From Psychrobacter sp. 4Dc (GTDB lineage: Bacteria > Pseudomonadota > Gammaproteobacteria > Pseudomonadales > Moraxellaceae): a stretch of DNA of 64,000 nucleotides. A program made the translations under genes and the position numbers. Shown one piece after another: positions 1-8,886 of this stretch. The notes beneath the pieces were generated by a model. It was not told the origin of the DNA, searched no databases, and saw nothing but the letters and a program-made list of their open reading frames with translations. The stretch lies in the NCBI RefSeq assembly GCF_002836715.1, contig NZ_PJAT01000123.1:1-64000 (forward strand), in the 5' to 3' direction. Every line of letters begins with the position of its first letter. Position 1 is the stretch's first letter.

Positions 1-84
1 TATCGCTGTAATTGATTGAATAATTATATAAATGTTATTTTCACTAAAGGGATTTACATGAAAAAATAATCTTTAGTCGCAACG

Positions 85-1593
85 ATGCTATTACTCAGCA
101 CGACTCTTGCGCAAGCAGCAGAACAATCAGGTTTAGCAGCATTTGGAGCAGGTCTCGATGGCTTTATGGCCAACATATTTGGCTGGTTCGTCGACCTTAT
201 TTTCTTTTCAGTACCTCTTGGAGACGTCAGCTTCCCGCTCATTGTGGGTTGGTTGTTAGTTGCCGCACTCGTATTCACTTTTTACTTTGGATTTATTCAG
301 TTTCGCCAAATAGGCTTGTCTTTAGATATTGTTAGAGGCAAATATACCGATCCCAATCCCGCCAACAAAGAAGAAGGCGAGGTCAGCCATTTTCAAGCCT
401 TAGCTACTGCATTATCAGGTACTGTTGGTCTTGGTAATATTGCAGGTGTTGGTGCGGCACTTGCTATTGGTGGACCTGGCGCTACCTTTTGGATGATTAT
501 GGTCGGCCTATTCGGTATGGCGACTAAGTTTGTAGAATGTACGTTAGGTGTCAAATACCGTACGGTACTACCATCTGGCGTCGTATCAGGTGGCCCTATG
601 TACTACCTAAGCCGCGGTATGGCTGAACGTGGTATGGGCGGATTAGGTAAGTTTCTGGCTGTTGGTTTTGCCCTTATGTGTATATTGGCGACCTTTGGTG
701 CCGGTAACATGTTCCAGGGTAACCAAGCCTTTGCAGTGATGAGCTCTACTTTTAGCATTCCAACGGACTATAGTGTATTCTTTGGTATTGGCTTAGCGTT
801 TTTAGTCGGTATGGTTATCATTGGCGGTATGCCGCGCATCGCAACCGTTACCGAAAAAGTCGTACCTTTTATGGCCTTGTTGTACATTACTATGGCGGTA
901 ATCGTACTGATTGCTAACTTTAATCATATCGGCACTGCATTTGGCGAGATTTTCTCGGGTGCCTTCACTGGTGCTGGCGTAGCTGGTGGCTTTATTGGCG
1001 CGTTGATTCAAGGTTTGAAACGTGCAACTTTCTCTAACGAAGCGGGTGTTGGTTCAGCTGCTATTGCTCACTCAGCGGTAAAAACCAAAGAGCCTGCTAC
1101 TGAAGGTCTAGTAGCGCTGTTAGAGCCTTTCATTGATACGGTTGTTATCTGTACGATGACGGCGCTTGTTATTACTATCTCTGGGGTGAACACTGCCGCA
1201 AACTTGCAAACCCAAGCGCTTACTGGTGTGGATCTAACCCGTGCGGCCTTCATGGAAACGGCGCCTATCTTCCAGTATTTCCTAGCTGTTGCGGTATTGT
1301 TGTTTGCTTTCTCAACGATGATTTCATGGTCATATTATGGTCTAAAAGCTTGGACTTACCTCTTTGGTGAAGGCAAAGGCGGTGAGATGATATACAAACT
1401 TATCTTCTTAATCTTCGTTGTTATCGGTACCATCGTACAGTTTAGCTTCGTTATCGACTTCTCAGATGCGGCTCTGTTCGCTATGGCTATCTTTAACATC
1501 ATCGGTCTGTACTTCTTGATGCCAATTGTGAAAAGAGAGGTTAATTCTTTCATAGCTCGTGTGAAAAGTGGTGAAATTAAGAAGTATAAATAA
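85..1593 (+). CDS. AGCS-family alanine/glycine:cation symporter, signal peptide interrupted by a stop
   Basis: This is a sodium-coupled small amino-acid importer of the inner membrane. The family motifs SGTVGLGNIAGVG (about residues 111-123 from the ATG at 85) and GGPMYYLSRG (about 169-178) are present, with many hydrophobic segments and the conserved SNEAGVGSAA region. The natural start looks like the ATG at 58, which has an AAGGG Shine-Dalgarno 7 nt upstream, but codon 4 in that frame is TAA (67-69). The frame then reads on through a signal-peptide-like stretch ending AQA/AEQ. The open frame therefore begins at ATG 85, with no good ribosome site of its own, and the signal peptide loses its basic N-terminus. 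The rest of the protein is full length. It may be poorly expressed, or the stop may be a sequencing error. The family call is firm; the substrate (alanine or glycine) is inferred. Confidence 0.88.
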   Translation: MLLLSTTLAQAAEQSGLAAFGAGLDGFMANIFGWFVDLIFFSVPLGDVSFPLIVGWLLVAALVFTFYFGFIQFRQIGLSLDIVRGKYTDPNPANKEEGEVSHFQALATALSGTVGLGNIAGVGAALAIGGPGATFWMIMVGLFGMATKFVECTLGVKYRTVLPSGVVSGGPMYYLSRGMAERGMGGLGKFLAVGFALMCILATFGAGNMFQGNQAFAVMSSTFSIPTDYSVFFGIGLAFLVGMVIIGGMPRIATVTEKVVPFMALLYITMAVIVLIANFNHIGTAFGEIFSGAFTGAGVAGGFIGALIQGLKRATFSNEAGVGSAAIAHSAVKTKEPATEGLVALLEPFIDTVVICTMTALVITISGVNTAANLQTQALTGVDLTRAAFMETAPIFQYFLAVAVLLFAFSTMISWSYYGLKAWTYLFGEGKGGEMIYKLIFLIFVVIGTIVQFSFVIDFSDAALFAMAIFNIIGLYFLMPIVKREVNSFIARVKSGEIKKYK

Positions 1594-1632
1594 TAGGTTC
1601 GATTGAACACTCTATTATAACCTGATAATTAA

Positions 1633-1666
1633 AAAAGCCCGCCAAGATGATTCTTGGCGGGCTTTT
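1633..1666. terminator. Bidirectional Rho-independent terminator
   Basis: A 15-bp perfect stem (A-run, GCCCGCCAAGA / TCTTGGCGGGC, T-run) with a 4-nt loop lies between the convergent symporter and gltS genes. It carries T tracts on both strands. Confidence 0.92.
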
Positions 1667-1721
1667 CGATGGCTGGTATTTTCTAGATAGCTATTAATTT
1701 CTGATCTGTGACAGCATCAGC

Positions 1722-2996
1722 CTACATAAACGGCAATTTGGTAAATATCTGCAATATCGTGGCATTGACGATATCAACAAAGAACGCACCTACCATCGGT
1801 ACGATTAGGAATGCTTTAGGTGAAGGCAAATAGCGATCAGTGACTGCCTGCATATTTGCAATTGCAGTCGGTGTCGCACCCATACCAAAACCACAATGAC
1901 CCGCTGATAATACAGCTGCGTCATAGTCTTTACCCATAATCTTAAAGGTAATCAGGTAAACGTAGATAATCATAATGATGGTCTGTACGACCAATATAAT
2001 TAGTACAGGACCCGCCAAATCGGTCAACTGCCAAAGTTTTAGAGACAATAATGCCATCGCTAGAAATAGGCTTAAAGACGCATTACCAAGTACATCAATT
2101 GAGCGGTCAAACATATCAAAATTGAAGACCATCGTTAGCACATTGCGAATGATAACACCACCTGCCAATGCCCATACGAAAGTAGGCAGCTCAAACCAGG
2201 TACCTTCAGCAACGATGGCCATCACATCGGCAAAAGCCAAAGCACCTGCGAATAGTGCCAAGGTTTCGATAGTAGAAGAAGCGGTGATAAAGCGCATGCT
2301 ATCAGGCCTTTCAAAGATATCTTTATTACTACCTGCAGACTCCTCATCGTGTTTGGTACTATATAACGACTGTGCACCAGCAACTTTTTCGATATCGCTA
2401 GGATCAGGGTTGGCTGGCGTTGGTTTTAGTCCAAGTCGGTTAATCAAGCGACGGGCAACAGGACCACCAACGATACCACCCGCGACCAAACCATAAGTAG
2501 CAACCGCGATACCAAGCGTCGTCGCACCGACCACACCATAGTCTTGTTCTAACGTAATGCCCCAAGCGCCTGCTGTACCATGACCACCTGTTAGAGCGAT
2601 AGACCCTGTCACCAGACCGAGCAAAGGATCAAGTCCCAATGCACTTGCCATGGCCACACCCACGACATCCTGCAATACAATAAACACTGATACAACGATA
2701 GTAAAAATCAATAATGGTGTGCCGCCTGCTTTTAGCCTACTAAAATCAGCGCTCAGACCGATGGAGGCAAAGAACATCAACATGGTGGCGGTCTGCAGCC
2801 CTTGATGAAAGTTAAAACTATATCCCCAAACCATATTGAGAGCATAGACAACAATCGCCGCGACCAAACCACCAGCAACCGGTTCTGGAATATTAAAGTC
2901 TTCTAAAAACTTGACTCTCCGCACCAAAAACCGCCCAAGCAGCAGCACTAAGGTGGCCAATATCAGGGTGTAATAACCGTTTAAGGTAATCTCCAT
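1722..2996 (-). CDS. gltS: Sodium/glutamate symporter GltS
   Basis: At 424 aa it matches GltS, a secondary Na+/glutamate importer of the inner membrane. The N-terminus (MEITLNGYYTLILATLVLLLGR) and the FNIPEPVAGGL and GLVTGSIALTGGHGTA segments are typical. The latter is the first of two glycine-rich re-entrant loops; the second appears as LSAGHCGFGMGATPTA near the C-terminus. About ten hydrophobic helices are separated by a polar central loop (about residues 195-230). An AGGA site lies 8 nt before the ATG at 2996. It is monocistronic, since the upstream gene on the same strand is separated by a long inverted repeat. Confidence 0.95.
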   Translation of the reverse strand: MEITLNGYYTLILATLVLLLGRFLVRRVKFLEDFNIPEPVAGGLVAAIVVYALNMVWGYSFNFHQGLQTATMLMFFASIGLSADFSRLKAGGTPLLIFTIVVSVFIVLQDVVGVAMASALGLDPLLGLVTGSIALTGGHGTAGAWGITLEQDYGVVGATTLGIAVATYGLVAGGIVGGPVARRLINRLGLKPTPANPDPSDIEKVAGAQSLYSTKHDEESAGSNKDIFERPDSMRFITASSTIETLALFAGALAFADVMAIVAEGTWFELPTFVWALAGGVIIRNVLTMVFNFDMFDRSIDVLGNASLSLFLAMALLSLKLWQLTDLAGPVLIILVVQTIIMIIYVYLITFKIMGKDYDAAVLSAGHCGFGMGATPTAIANMQAVTDRYLPSPKAFLIVPMVGAFFVDIVNATILQIFTKLPFM

Positions 2997-3023
2997 AGGT
3001 TAATCCTTTCTATAAAATAAATT

Positions 3024-3067
3024 AACCTGAATTCGGGATAAATATGGCTTTATCTCGAATTCAGGTT
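3024..3067. repeat. 19-bp inverted repeat, possible terminator or repeat element
   Basis: Arms 3024-3042 and 3049-3067 are complementary at 18 of 19 positions around a 6-nt loop. It lies between the barstar-family gene and gltS. On the minus strand a T-rich but broken tract follows, so it may end barstar-gene transcription. Confidence 0.6.
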
Positions 3068-3132
3068 TCTATGATGACGAATAATTATCGGTGACTATCG
3101 GCGGTCGGGCTTGCAATATAGGCTTTCAACGA

Positions 3133-3552
3133 CTAACTTTCTAACGTATAAGCTTCATCCTCAGATGGCACGATGATCCACAATTGTGGTTTGCCAAATT
3201 CTCTAAAGGCATCCTCAATGATGCTTTTAAAGACATTGAAGTCCTCAGTATTTATCCTTTTGACGTCTGTCAAATTCAGCTTTAAATGAATTGCCTCACT
3301 GTCTGTTAGACAATCCCATGCACTGTCCCAGTTGTGTGAAAAATAACTGGGGAAGTCACAGGCCTTGGCCAAACTCGTCAATAACTCAGTTTTCTCGAGC
3401 GTGTCACCTACGGCTATAGTAACAGCCTGCGCAGGAATGCTAGTACCCAGTGCTGTACCGTTTTGGTTAATGTGGTTTTGATTAATATGGCTTTGATTAA
3501 CGTAGTGGATTGCTTGGTTTATACTGTCTCGATTCATATCAGCTTTTTTCAT
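3133..3552 (-). CDS. Barstar-family ribonuclease inhibitor
   Basis: The C-terminal ~90 residues match barstar, the intracellular inhibitor of barnase-type RNases: ELLTSLAKACDFPSYFSHNW, then DSAWDCLTD, then a beta strand of hydrophobic residues (LHLKL-type) and a final LWIIVPS strand. The start chosen is ATG 3552 (MKKADMN), 1 nt after the stop of the upstream RNase gene. It has an AGGTG site inside the end of that gene and would give 139 aa. A longer frame opens at 3585 but overlaps the RNase gene. About 40 residues precede the barstar fold and include a short NQxHI repeat. Tight coupling to an RNase Sa-like gene suggests a toxin/inhibitor pair. The inhibitor role is inferred from family and context. 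Confidence 0.85.
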   Translation of the reverse strand: MKKADMNRDSINQAIHYVNQSHINQNHINQNGTALGTSIPAQAVTIAVGDTLEKTELLTSLAKACDFPSYFSHNWDSAWDCLTDSEAIHLKLNLTDVKRINTEDFNVFKSIIEDAFREFGKPQLWIIVPSEDEAYTLES

Positions 3553-3553
3553 A

Positions 3554-4300
3554 TTAAGGCACCTGTAGTCTTTGGAAGCTATCATAATGGTCGACAGTCA
3601 AGTAATAGACGGTAGGCGGATTACCACCTGTGACGATACGCCGTGCGCCGCGATGAGAGACACCAGGGGTGGGTACGGTATATTCGCGGTAGTAGCCTTG
3701 TGACTGAGCGGGTAGTCTGCCTTCACGGTTATAAAACGTCGTACCATCTTTATTTGGATACGGAAAAGGGCCGCCTTGCTGAATAAGCGCAATCGTGTTA
3801 TCGACCTGTGCATCACCTGTTATACCAGCAGTAGTGGTTTGGCTCGTATTATTAGTGACGTCCTGCGATACCGTTGTCGACTCGATGCTATCAGCAAACA
3901 ATGTCGAATTTAAATCGCCAAAGAAATAGAAAGCGACGGCGATGATAGCGATAAGGCTAAATAGCGTAGAGCCTAAGCTTCTTTTATTTGATCTGCTGTT
4001 TTGATTGCTACGATTTGAGTTACGAGTGCTGTGATGGCTATTTCTATTAGCAGGGGTATAGCTTGGAACATCTGATGCAGTATCTTGATCAAGGCTAAAC
4101 GAAGACGAGGTCACTTCAGTGGCTCTCAATTGATTTTTGTCGTTACGGGCACTGTTAAAGTAGACACTTTGACCAACTGTTATAGGCTTCGCCAGTCTTG
4201 CTTTGCTAATATGAAAGAACACATCTTCATTTTGATTATCTACATCGATAAAGCCATAGCCTTTATCTTCGTTCCAGTGCTTAATCTTGCCACTTTGCAT
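3554..4300 (-). CDS. Cold-shock domain / transmembrane / RNase Sa-like ribonuclease fusion
   Basis: Three parts are visible in 248 aa. Residues 1-65 are a cold-shock domain with RNP1 (KGYGFI, 13-18) and RNP2 (DVFFHIS, 26-32). Residues ~66-107 form a Ser/Asn/Arg-rich linker. A hydrophobic helix spans ~111-128 after a basic RSNKR, predicting N-terminus in the cytoplasm and C-terminus in the periplasm. Residues ~165-248 match guanyl-specific RNase Sa/T1-type enzymes (GGPFPYPNKDGTTFYNREG; REYTVPTPG; GARRIVTGG; DHYDSF). The RNase Sa catalytic triad Glu54/Arg69/His85 aligns with Glu206, Arg221 and His238. No RNase Sa disulfide cysteines are seen. A barstar-family gene follows at once. Activity and topology are predictions; the architecture is read directly. 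Confidence 0.85.
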   Translation of the reverse strand: MQSGKIKHWNEDKGYGFIDVDNQNEDVFFHISKARLAKPITVGQSVYFNSARNDKNQLRATEVTSSSFSLDQDTASDVPSYTPANRNSHHSTRNSNRSNQNSRSNKRSLGSTLFSLIAIIAVAFYFFGDLNSTLFADSIESTTVSQDVTNNTSQTTTAGITGDAQVDNTIALIQQGGPFPYPNKDGTTFYNREGRLPAQSQGYYREYTVPTPGVSHRGARRIVTGGNPPTVYYLTVDHYDSFQRLQVP

Positions 4301-4358
4301 GGTCGTACCGCTCCCTATAATTTAAATGCCTTAACTAAAATACTTATGATTCAAACGA

Positions 4359-4388
4359 AGAAACGCCAGCATAATTGCTGACGTTTCT
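4359..4388. terminator. Hairpin terminator downstream of proA
   Basis: Arms AGAAACGCCAGCA and TGCTGACGTTTCT pair with one mismatch around TAAT. On the minus strand the stem is followed by a T-rich tract (TTTCTTCGTTT). It separates proA from the RNase gene on the same strand. Confidence 0.65.
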
Positions 4389-4421
4389 GATTACTCGTTT
4401 TGATAGTCGATGCTAGTATGA

Positions 4422-5723
4422 TTAAGCACGGGTTTCGCCATGACCATAAACGATCCATTTTTGCGACGTCAGACCTTCGAGACCGACAGGGCCACGGGCA
4501 TGGATTTTGTCCGTTGAGATACCAATTTCAGCACCGAGACCGTATTCGAAACCATCAGCAAAACGGCTAGAAGCGTTAATCATAACGCTGGCCGAGTCAA
4601 CTTCACGGATGAAGCGTTGCGATTTGGTATAGTTGTCAGTGATGATAACATCGGTATGATGGCTGCCGTGCGTATTGATATGCTCAATCGCCTCGTCAAT
4701 ACCTGCGACCACTTTTACCGCTAGGATAGGAGCTAAATATTCAGTATCCCAATCCTCAGCCGTGGCAGCGGATAAATGACCTTCAAGCTTAGCGTTTTCA
4801 TTTAGGATAGCTTGTGATTTGTCATCAAGGCGTAGTTGCATTGCGTCATCAGCAGCGACGATGGCTTCTGCTATTTTAGGTAATAGCTCATTAGCGACTG
4901 CTTCATCAACCAGTAGCGTCTCCATCGTGTTACAAGTGCCGTAGCGATGCGTTTTGGCATTGACGCTGACTTTAATCGCAATCTCAGGATCTGCATCACT
5001 ATCAATAAAGGTATGGCAGTTGCCGTCTAAATGCTTGATCACAGGGACTTTTGCATCGTTACTGATACGAGCAATCAGACCTTTACCGCCACGTGGCACG
5101 ATGACATCGACGTATTCAGTCATGGTAATCAGCTCACCAACAGCGGCGCGATCGGTCGTCTGTAGCACTTGTACGCTATGTTCTGATAGATCAGTATGGC
5201 TAAGTCCTTTAATGATACATTTGGCAATTGCTTGGTTAGATTCAAATGCTTCAGAACCACCACGCAAGATAATAGCATTGCCTGATTTGAGTGCCAGTGA
5301 GGCAGCCTCTAAAGTCACATTAGGGCGCGACTCATAAATCATACCGACTACGCCAAGTGGCACCCGCATTTTGCCCAAATGAATCCCTGATGGCTGATAG
5401 GTCATGTCAGTGACTTCACCGATTGGATCAGGAAGACCAGCGACATCTTTAAGACCTTGTAGCATACCGTTAAATCGTGCTTCGTTTAGCTCTAAGCGAT
5501 CGAGGAGTGCGCTATCAAGATTGTTTTTTTGGCCGTTGTCCATATCGATTTTATTGGCTGCCAAGATGTCTTGTTTGGCATTGACCAGCTCATCATGAAT
5601 GGCCAAGAGTGCTGAGTTTTTATCGCCAGTGTTGGCGGCAGCCAGCGCGCGAGAAGCAGCTCTTGCTTGCTTGCCGACAGACTGCATATAGGTCGTAATA
5701 TCCGTAGTATTCGATTGACTCAT
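4422..5723 (-). CDS. proA: Gamma-glutamyl phosphate reductase ProA
   Basis: This cytoplasmic enzyme makes glutamate-5-semialdehyde from gamma-glutamyl phosphate with NADPH, the second step of proline synthesis. Its 433 aa is close to family length. The [15 protein letters not shown] stretch (about 127-141), the catalytic cysteine in [12 protein letters not shown] (Cys264) and the C-terminal [22 protein letters not shown] region are all conserved. The ATG at 5723 is preceded by an AAGGAAAA-type site. proB is not adjacent, which is common in this group. Confidence 0.97.
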   Translation of the reverse strand: MSQSNTTDITTYMQSVGKQARAASRALAAANTGDKNSALLAIHDELVNAKQDILAANKIDMDNGQKNNLDSALLDRLELNEARFNGMLQGLKDVAGLPDPIGEVTDMTYQPSGIHLGKMRVPLGVVGMIYESRPNVTLEAASLALKSGNAIILRGGSEAFESNQAIAKCIIKGLSHTDLSEHSVQVLQTTDRAAVGELITMTEYVDVIVPRGGKGLIARISNDAKVPVIKHLDGNCHTFIDSDADPEIAIKVSVNAKTHRYGTCNTMETLLVDEAVANELLPKIAEAIVAADDAMQLRLDDKSQAILNENAKLEGHLSAATAEDWDTEYLAPILAVKVVAGIDEAIEHINTHGSHHTDVIITDNYTKSQRFIREVDSASVMINASSRFADGFEYGLGAEIGISTDKIHARGPVGLEGLTSQKWIVYGHGETRA

Positions 5724-6153
5724 AAATTATTTTCCTTATGTGATACAGGTTTTTTATAACTAAAAGCGCCCAATTTATATAGGTAAAAGTACCTAAAAAG
5801 GCGAAAAATGTCGCAAAAAAAGAAGTTTTGAATGCCTACTTAGATAGCGGTAGGTCATTATGCTATTTAACATAGAGCAGATTGAGACGATAGTAAAGAT
5901 GATTTTGTGAACAGAATCCGCTTTGCAGCGCTCTTGTAGGGGCTTATTCAAAGTAATATTGTTCATGCTAAGTGGTGTTTATTTAAGATAAGCGCGTTAT
6001 CAGTACTACACTATATCTTTACGTGTTTTTAACAGAATTGCGCTGTAAATACTAAGGTAGCTGCGAGATATCCTCAGTATAGTAAGCATTAAAACAGCAA
6101 GGCTATCAGTAGATAGTACTTAATCTTATTATGATAAGTGATGGAGAACGAAC
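5724..6153. other. Intergenic region, no gene seen
   Basis: This 430-bp divergent spacer lies between proA (minus) and the small lipoprotein gene (plus). No convincing open frame, RNA or repeat was found. It should hold both promoters. A GGAG site precedes the ATG at 6154. Confidence 0.6.
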
Positions 6154-6459
6154 ATGGCTACGAAAAATACGACTTATAAAAATTGGTTAACGGTTGGCTT
6201 GGTAGCAGGTGCTCTAGCATTAGGCGCTTGTAGCAAAAAAGATGATACACCGATGGAAACTGAAGCTGATACTACTGTAGACGCTCAAACCTCTGTAGAA
6301 GAAAGTGCAACAGCGAGCGATTCTGATGATGTGGCCGTTGCTAGTGCTGATGATGAAGGTATGGACGTTACCAATAACGATGATGTGGCAGTGGCGACAG
6401 CAGAAGATGCGGATATGATGGACGGCACTGAAGACTCAGAGCATGTATCGACGTACTAA
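6154..6459 (+). CDS. Small acidic lipoprotein of unknown function
   Basis: This is a 101-aa predicted lipoprotein. A type II signal peptide ends in LALGAC with the lipidated cysteine at residue 26. The mature part is very rich in Asp, Glu, Ala and Thr. It contains a repeated DDVAVA(S/T)A unit (about 66-73 and 85-92) and looks disordered. A GGAG ribosome site lies 7-9 nt upstream. No family was recognised. It is expressed alone, with a strong terminator downstream. Confidence 0.75.
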   Translation: MATKNTTYKNWLTVGLVAGALALGACSKKDDTPMETEADTTVDAQTSVEESATASDSDDVAVASADDEGMDVTNNDDVAVATAEDADMMDGTEDSEHVSTY

Positions 6460-6565
6460 TCGCATATTATAGAATGCACTAGCTACATATTAGATGTACT
6501 AAGCATATACTATAAATAGGCAGTTATCAGATAACACAACGTCTCGTATTCTAAAGTGATAAAAT

Positions 6566-6601
6566 AAAGCCCAGAGCGATAAATGCAGTCTGGGCTTTTT
6601 T
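6566..6601 (+). terminator. Rho-independent terminator
   Basis: An AAAGCCCAGA / TCTGGGCTTT stem with a ~13-nt loop is followed by T6. It ends the small lipoprotein gene. The remaining ~205 bp up to the ABC ATPase gene are AT-rich and presumably hold its promoter; nothing else was seen in this gap. Confidence 0.85.
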
Positions 6602-6806
6602 GTACTCCGGTTTGTTAGAAGCTGATTAACCCGTTGGTTAAATACAATATTTGCCTTTTTACTGCGTAATAAGAGACAATATGGCATTTTTCTCCTTGCC
6701 TCATCAGGCATATTACGATAATGCATCTAGATGCTTGTACTATATATAGATATAGCTCTTATTTTATTCGTGTTTTCACTCATATTTATTGGAAGTCTGC
6801 TAAACC

Positions 6807-7604
6807 ATGCTTGATACTGCAAAAAACCCGACTCGGCCTATCGCCCTAGACTTACAAGACATCCATAAAAGCTACGGCTCATTAGAGGTACTAAAAGGGG
6901 TATCCTTGACTGCCTATGATGGCGATGTTATCTCTATTTTGGGCTCATCTGGCTCAGGTAAGTCGACGTTGCTGCGTTGTATTAATCTTCTAGAAAACCC
7001 CAATCATGGTCGTATCTTGATCGGTAATGAAGAGCTGATGCTAAAACCTGCCAAATCAGGTGAGTTACAAGCGGCAGACGTAAAGCAGCTAGAAAGCTTG
7101 CGCGCTCGCGTCGGGTTTGTCTTTCAGAACTTTAATCTATGGCCGCACAAGACCATTTTGCAAAACATCATCGAAGGGCCAACGCAGGTCTTAAAGATTA
7201 AAAAAGACCAAGCGATTAGCGATGCAGAAAAGTTGCTCGATAAAGTCGGCCTGCTCGACAAAAAAGATGCTTATCCTGCCAACTTATCTGGTGGTCAGCG
7301 TCAGCGTGTCGCAATTGCCCGTGCGCTTGCTATGCAGCCACAAGTTCTATTATTTGATGAACCAACCTCTGCACTAGATCCTGAACTGGTCAACGAAGTG
7401 CTTGCGGTAATGCGCGAGCTAGCAGAAGAGGGGCGTACAATGCTTATCGTTACTCACGAAATGCGCTTTGCCCGTGAAGTATCAAGTAAAGTCGTCTTTT
7501 TACATCAAGGTGTGGTTGAAGAAATTGGCACACCTGAGCAAGTCTTTGATAACCCTACCTCTGAGCGCGTCAAAGACTTTATGGCATCGCATCGTCCTAC
7601 TTAG
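6807..7604 (+). CDS. Polar amino-acid ABC transporter ATP-binding protein
   Basis: This is the nucleotide-binding subunit of a HisP/ArtP/GlnQ-type importer, 265 aa. Walker A is GSSGSGKST (46-54), followed by the Q-loop ([11 protein letters not shown]), the signature LSGGQRQR (160-167), Walker [14 protein letters not shown] and the switch histidine in VTHEMRFA. It heads a locus with three binding lipoproteins and two permeases, so it probably energises all of them. Basic amino acids (Lys/Arg/His/ornithine) are the likely substrates, judging from the binding proteins. That is inference. Confidence 0.93.
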   Translation: MLDTAKNPTRPIALDLQDIHKSYGSLEVLKGVSLTAYDGDVISILGSSGSGKSTLLRCINLLENPNHGRILIGNEELMLKPAKSGELQAADVKQLESLRARVGFVFQNFNLWPHKTILQNIIEGPTQVLKIKKDQAISDAEKLLDKVGLLDKKDAYPANLSGGQRQRVAIARALAMQPQVLLFDEPTSALDPELVNEVLAVMRELAEEGRTMLIVTHEMRFAREVSSKVVFLHQGVVEEIGTPEQVFDNPTSERVKDFMASHRPT

Positions 7605-7933
7605 TTATTAGTTTTTTACCTAGTATCATGTCCAATACAGATGGTGGCAACATTCTTGCCGCCATTTGCCCTGCAAACGTAAAATCACTGTAACGTAACC
7701 ATTGTTGACTGTTTATTGCCCAATGATAACTATGAGTATGCAAAACGTTTGTTTTTGATATTTTACTCAGGTATTATCAAAAGGTTTATAGGCCGTCACG
7801 TCTCGTGGCTGTCTGTTATTCTGCTATCTATATTGCTTGTCTGGCAGGGACGTCAGAGAACAAAATATCAGAACCCTAAGTCAGAAAATCCTGTCAAAAA
7901 CTTATGTAAAACCCATCAGAATTTAAGGAACGT
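7605..7933. other. Intergenic region with a GC-rich hairpin
   Basis: This 329-bp spacer lies between the ATPase gene and the first binding-protein gene. It holds a 10-bp hairpin (7641-7665, ATGGTGGCAA / TTGCCGCCAT, one G-U) with no T tract, which might attenuate or stabilise the mRNA. A 73-codon frame here looks non-coding. Confidence 0.45.
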
Positions 7934-8734
7934 ATGATGTCGAATTCTCGCCTATTGTGGTCATCGATGACCGTTACTGCTGCATTGATGTTGAGCGCTT
8001 GTAGCCAACCTGCCGATGAAACTACCGATACCAACGCTAACGCCCCTGCAGCAGAAACCACTGGTAAAACCATTCGTATCGCTACCGAAGGCGCTTACCC
8101 TCCATTCAACTACACCAACGCCGACGGCAGCTTGGCAGGTTTCGATATCGATGTTGCCAACGCATTGTGTGATCAAATGCAAGCCAAGTGTGAAATCGTT
8201 GCACAGGACTGGGACGGTATCATCCCTGGTCTATTGGCGCAGAAATATGATGCGGTGATTGCAGGTATGTCTATTACTGCTGAGCGTCAAGAGAAAGTTG
8301 ATTTCAGCGAGCCGTACTTTGCTAATACGATGGTATGGTTGACCAATACGGATGGTGGTTTTGATCCTATGGCGATTAAAGATGCAACGCTTGGTGGTCA
8401 ACGTTCTACTACGCCAGGTGCTTATCTACAGGATAACTACGAAGGCAAAGAAGGCAACACAGTTCAGTTATATGACAACTATGACAATGCCTATCTAGAT
8501 CTAAAATCTGGTCGTAGCGATGCCGTATTGGCTGAAAAAGTGTCTGCCAAATCATGGTTAGCAGAAAACGCAGCGGGCTTCGGTATCGTTGGTGATGAAA
8601 TTGATAACGATGACAATATTGCCATTGCTGTACGTAAAGGTGACTCACTCAAAGCTGACTTTGACAAAGCATTGAGCGAAATCCGTAGTAACGGTGAGCT
8701 TGCACGTCTTGAGCAGATGAACTTTGGTCAATAA
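7934..8734 (+). CDS. Amino-acid ABC transporter substrate-binding lipoprotein (paralogue 1)
   Basis: This is a 266-aa member of the HisJ/ArtJ binding-protein family. The lipobox LSAC places the lipid on Cys23. The mature domain opens with IRIATEGAYPPFNYT and carries the ligand-site features GFDIDVANAL, AQDWDGIIPGL, AGMSITAERQEKVDFS and YDNAYLDLKSGRSDAV. An AAGGA site precedes two adjacent ATGs (7934 and 7937); the second has the better spacing. It is the first of three tandem paralogues, and probably captures a basic amino acid in the periplasm for the ATPase and permeases nearby. Confidence 0.92.
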   Translation: MMSNSRLLWSSMTVTAALMLSACSQPADETTDTNANAPAAETTGKTIRIATEGAYPPFNYTNADGSLAGFDIDVANALCDQMQAKCEIVAQDWDGIIPGLLAQKYDAVIAGMSITAERQEKVDFSEPYFANTMVWLTNTDGGFDPMAIKDATLGGQRSTTPGAYLQDNYEGKEGNTVQLYDNYDNAYLDLKSGRSDAVLAEKVSAKSWLAENAAGFGIVGDEIDNDDNIAIAVRKGDSLKADFDKALSEIRSNGELARLEQMNFGQ

Positions 8735-8886
8735 TGACTCACTGAAGATTTATGCTTAGAACAAGTAACGTTTGATACAAGTAATGCTTAAAACGAAGTA
8801 TGTTTCAAATAAACGGTGTTTATAAGTATAAATCAGCAAGCAGTGATTGACGATACAGCTGGTAAATATATTAAGGAATAAAACTT

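Noticed and set aside
4085-4381. 98-codon plus-strand frame opposite the cold-shock/RNase gene
   Set aside because: It is the antisense shadow of a gene with strong domain matches.
6499-6726. 75-codon minus-strand frame over the terminator after the small lipoprotein gene
   Set aside because: Runs through a clear terminator and has no recognisable protein pattern.
7716-7937. 73-codon frame between the ABC ATPase and the first binding protein
   Set aside because: Low-complexity basic composition, no ribosome site, overlaps the real start of the next gene; treated as chance.
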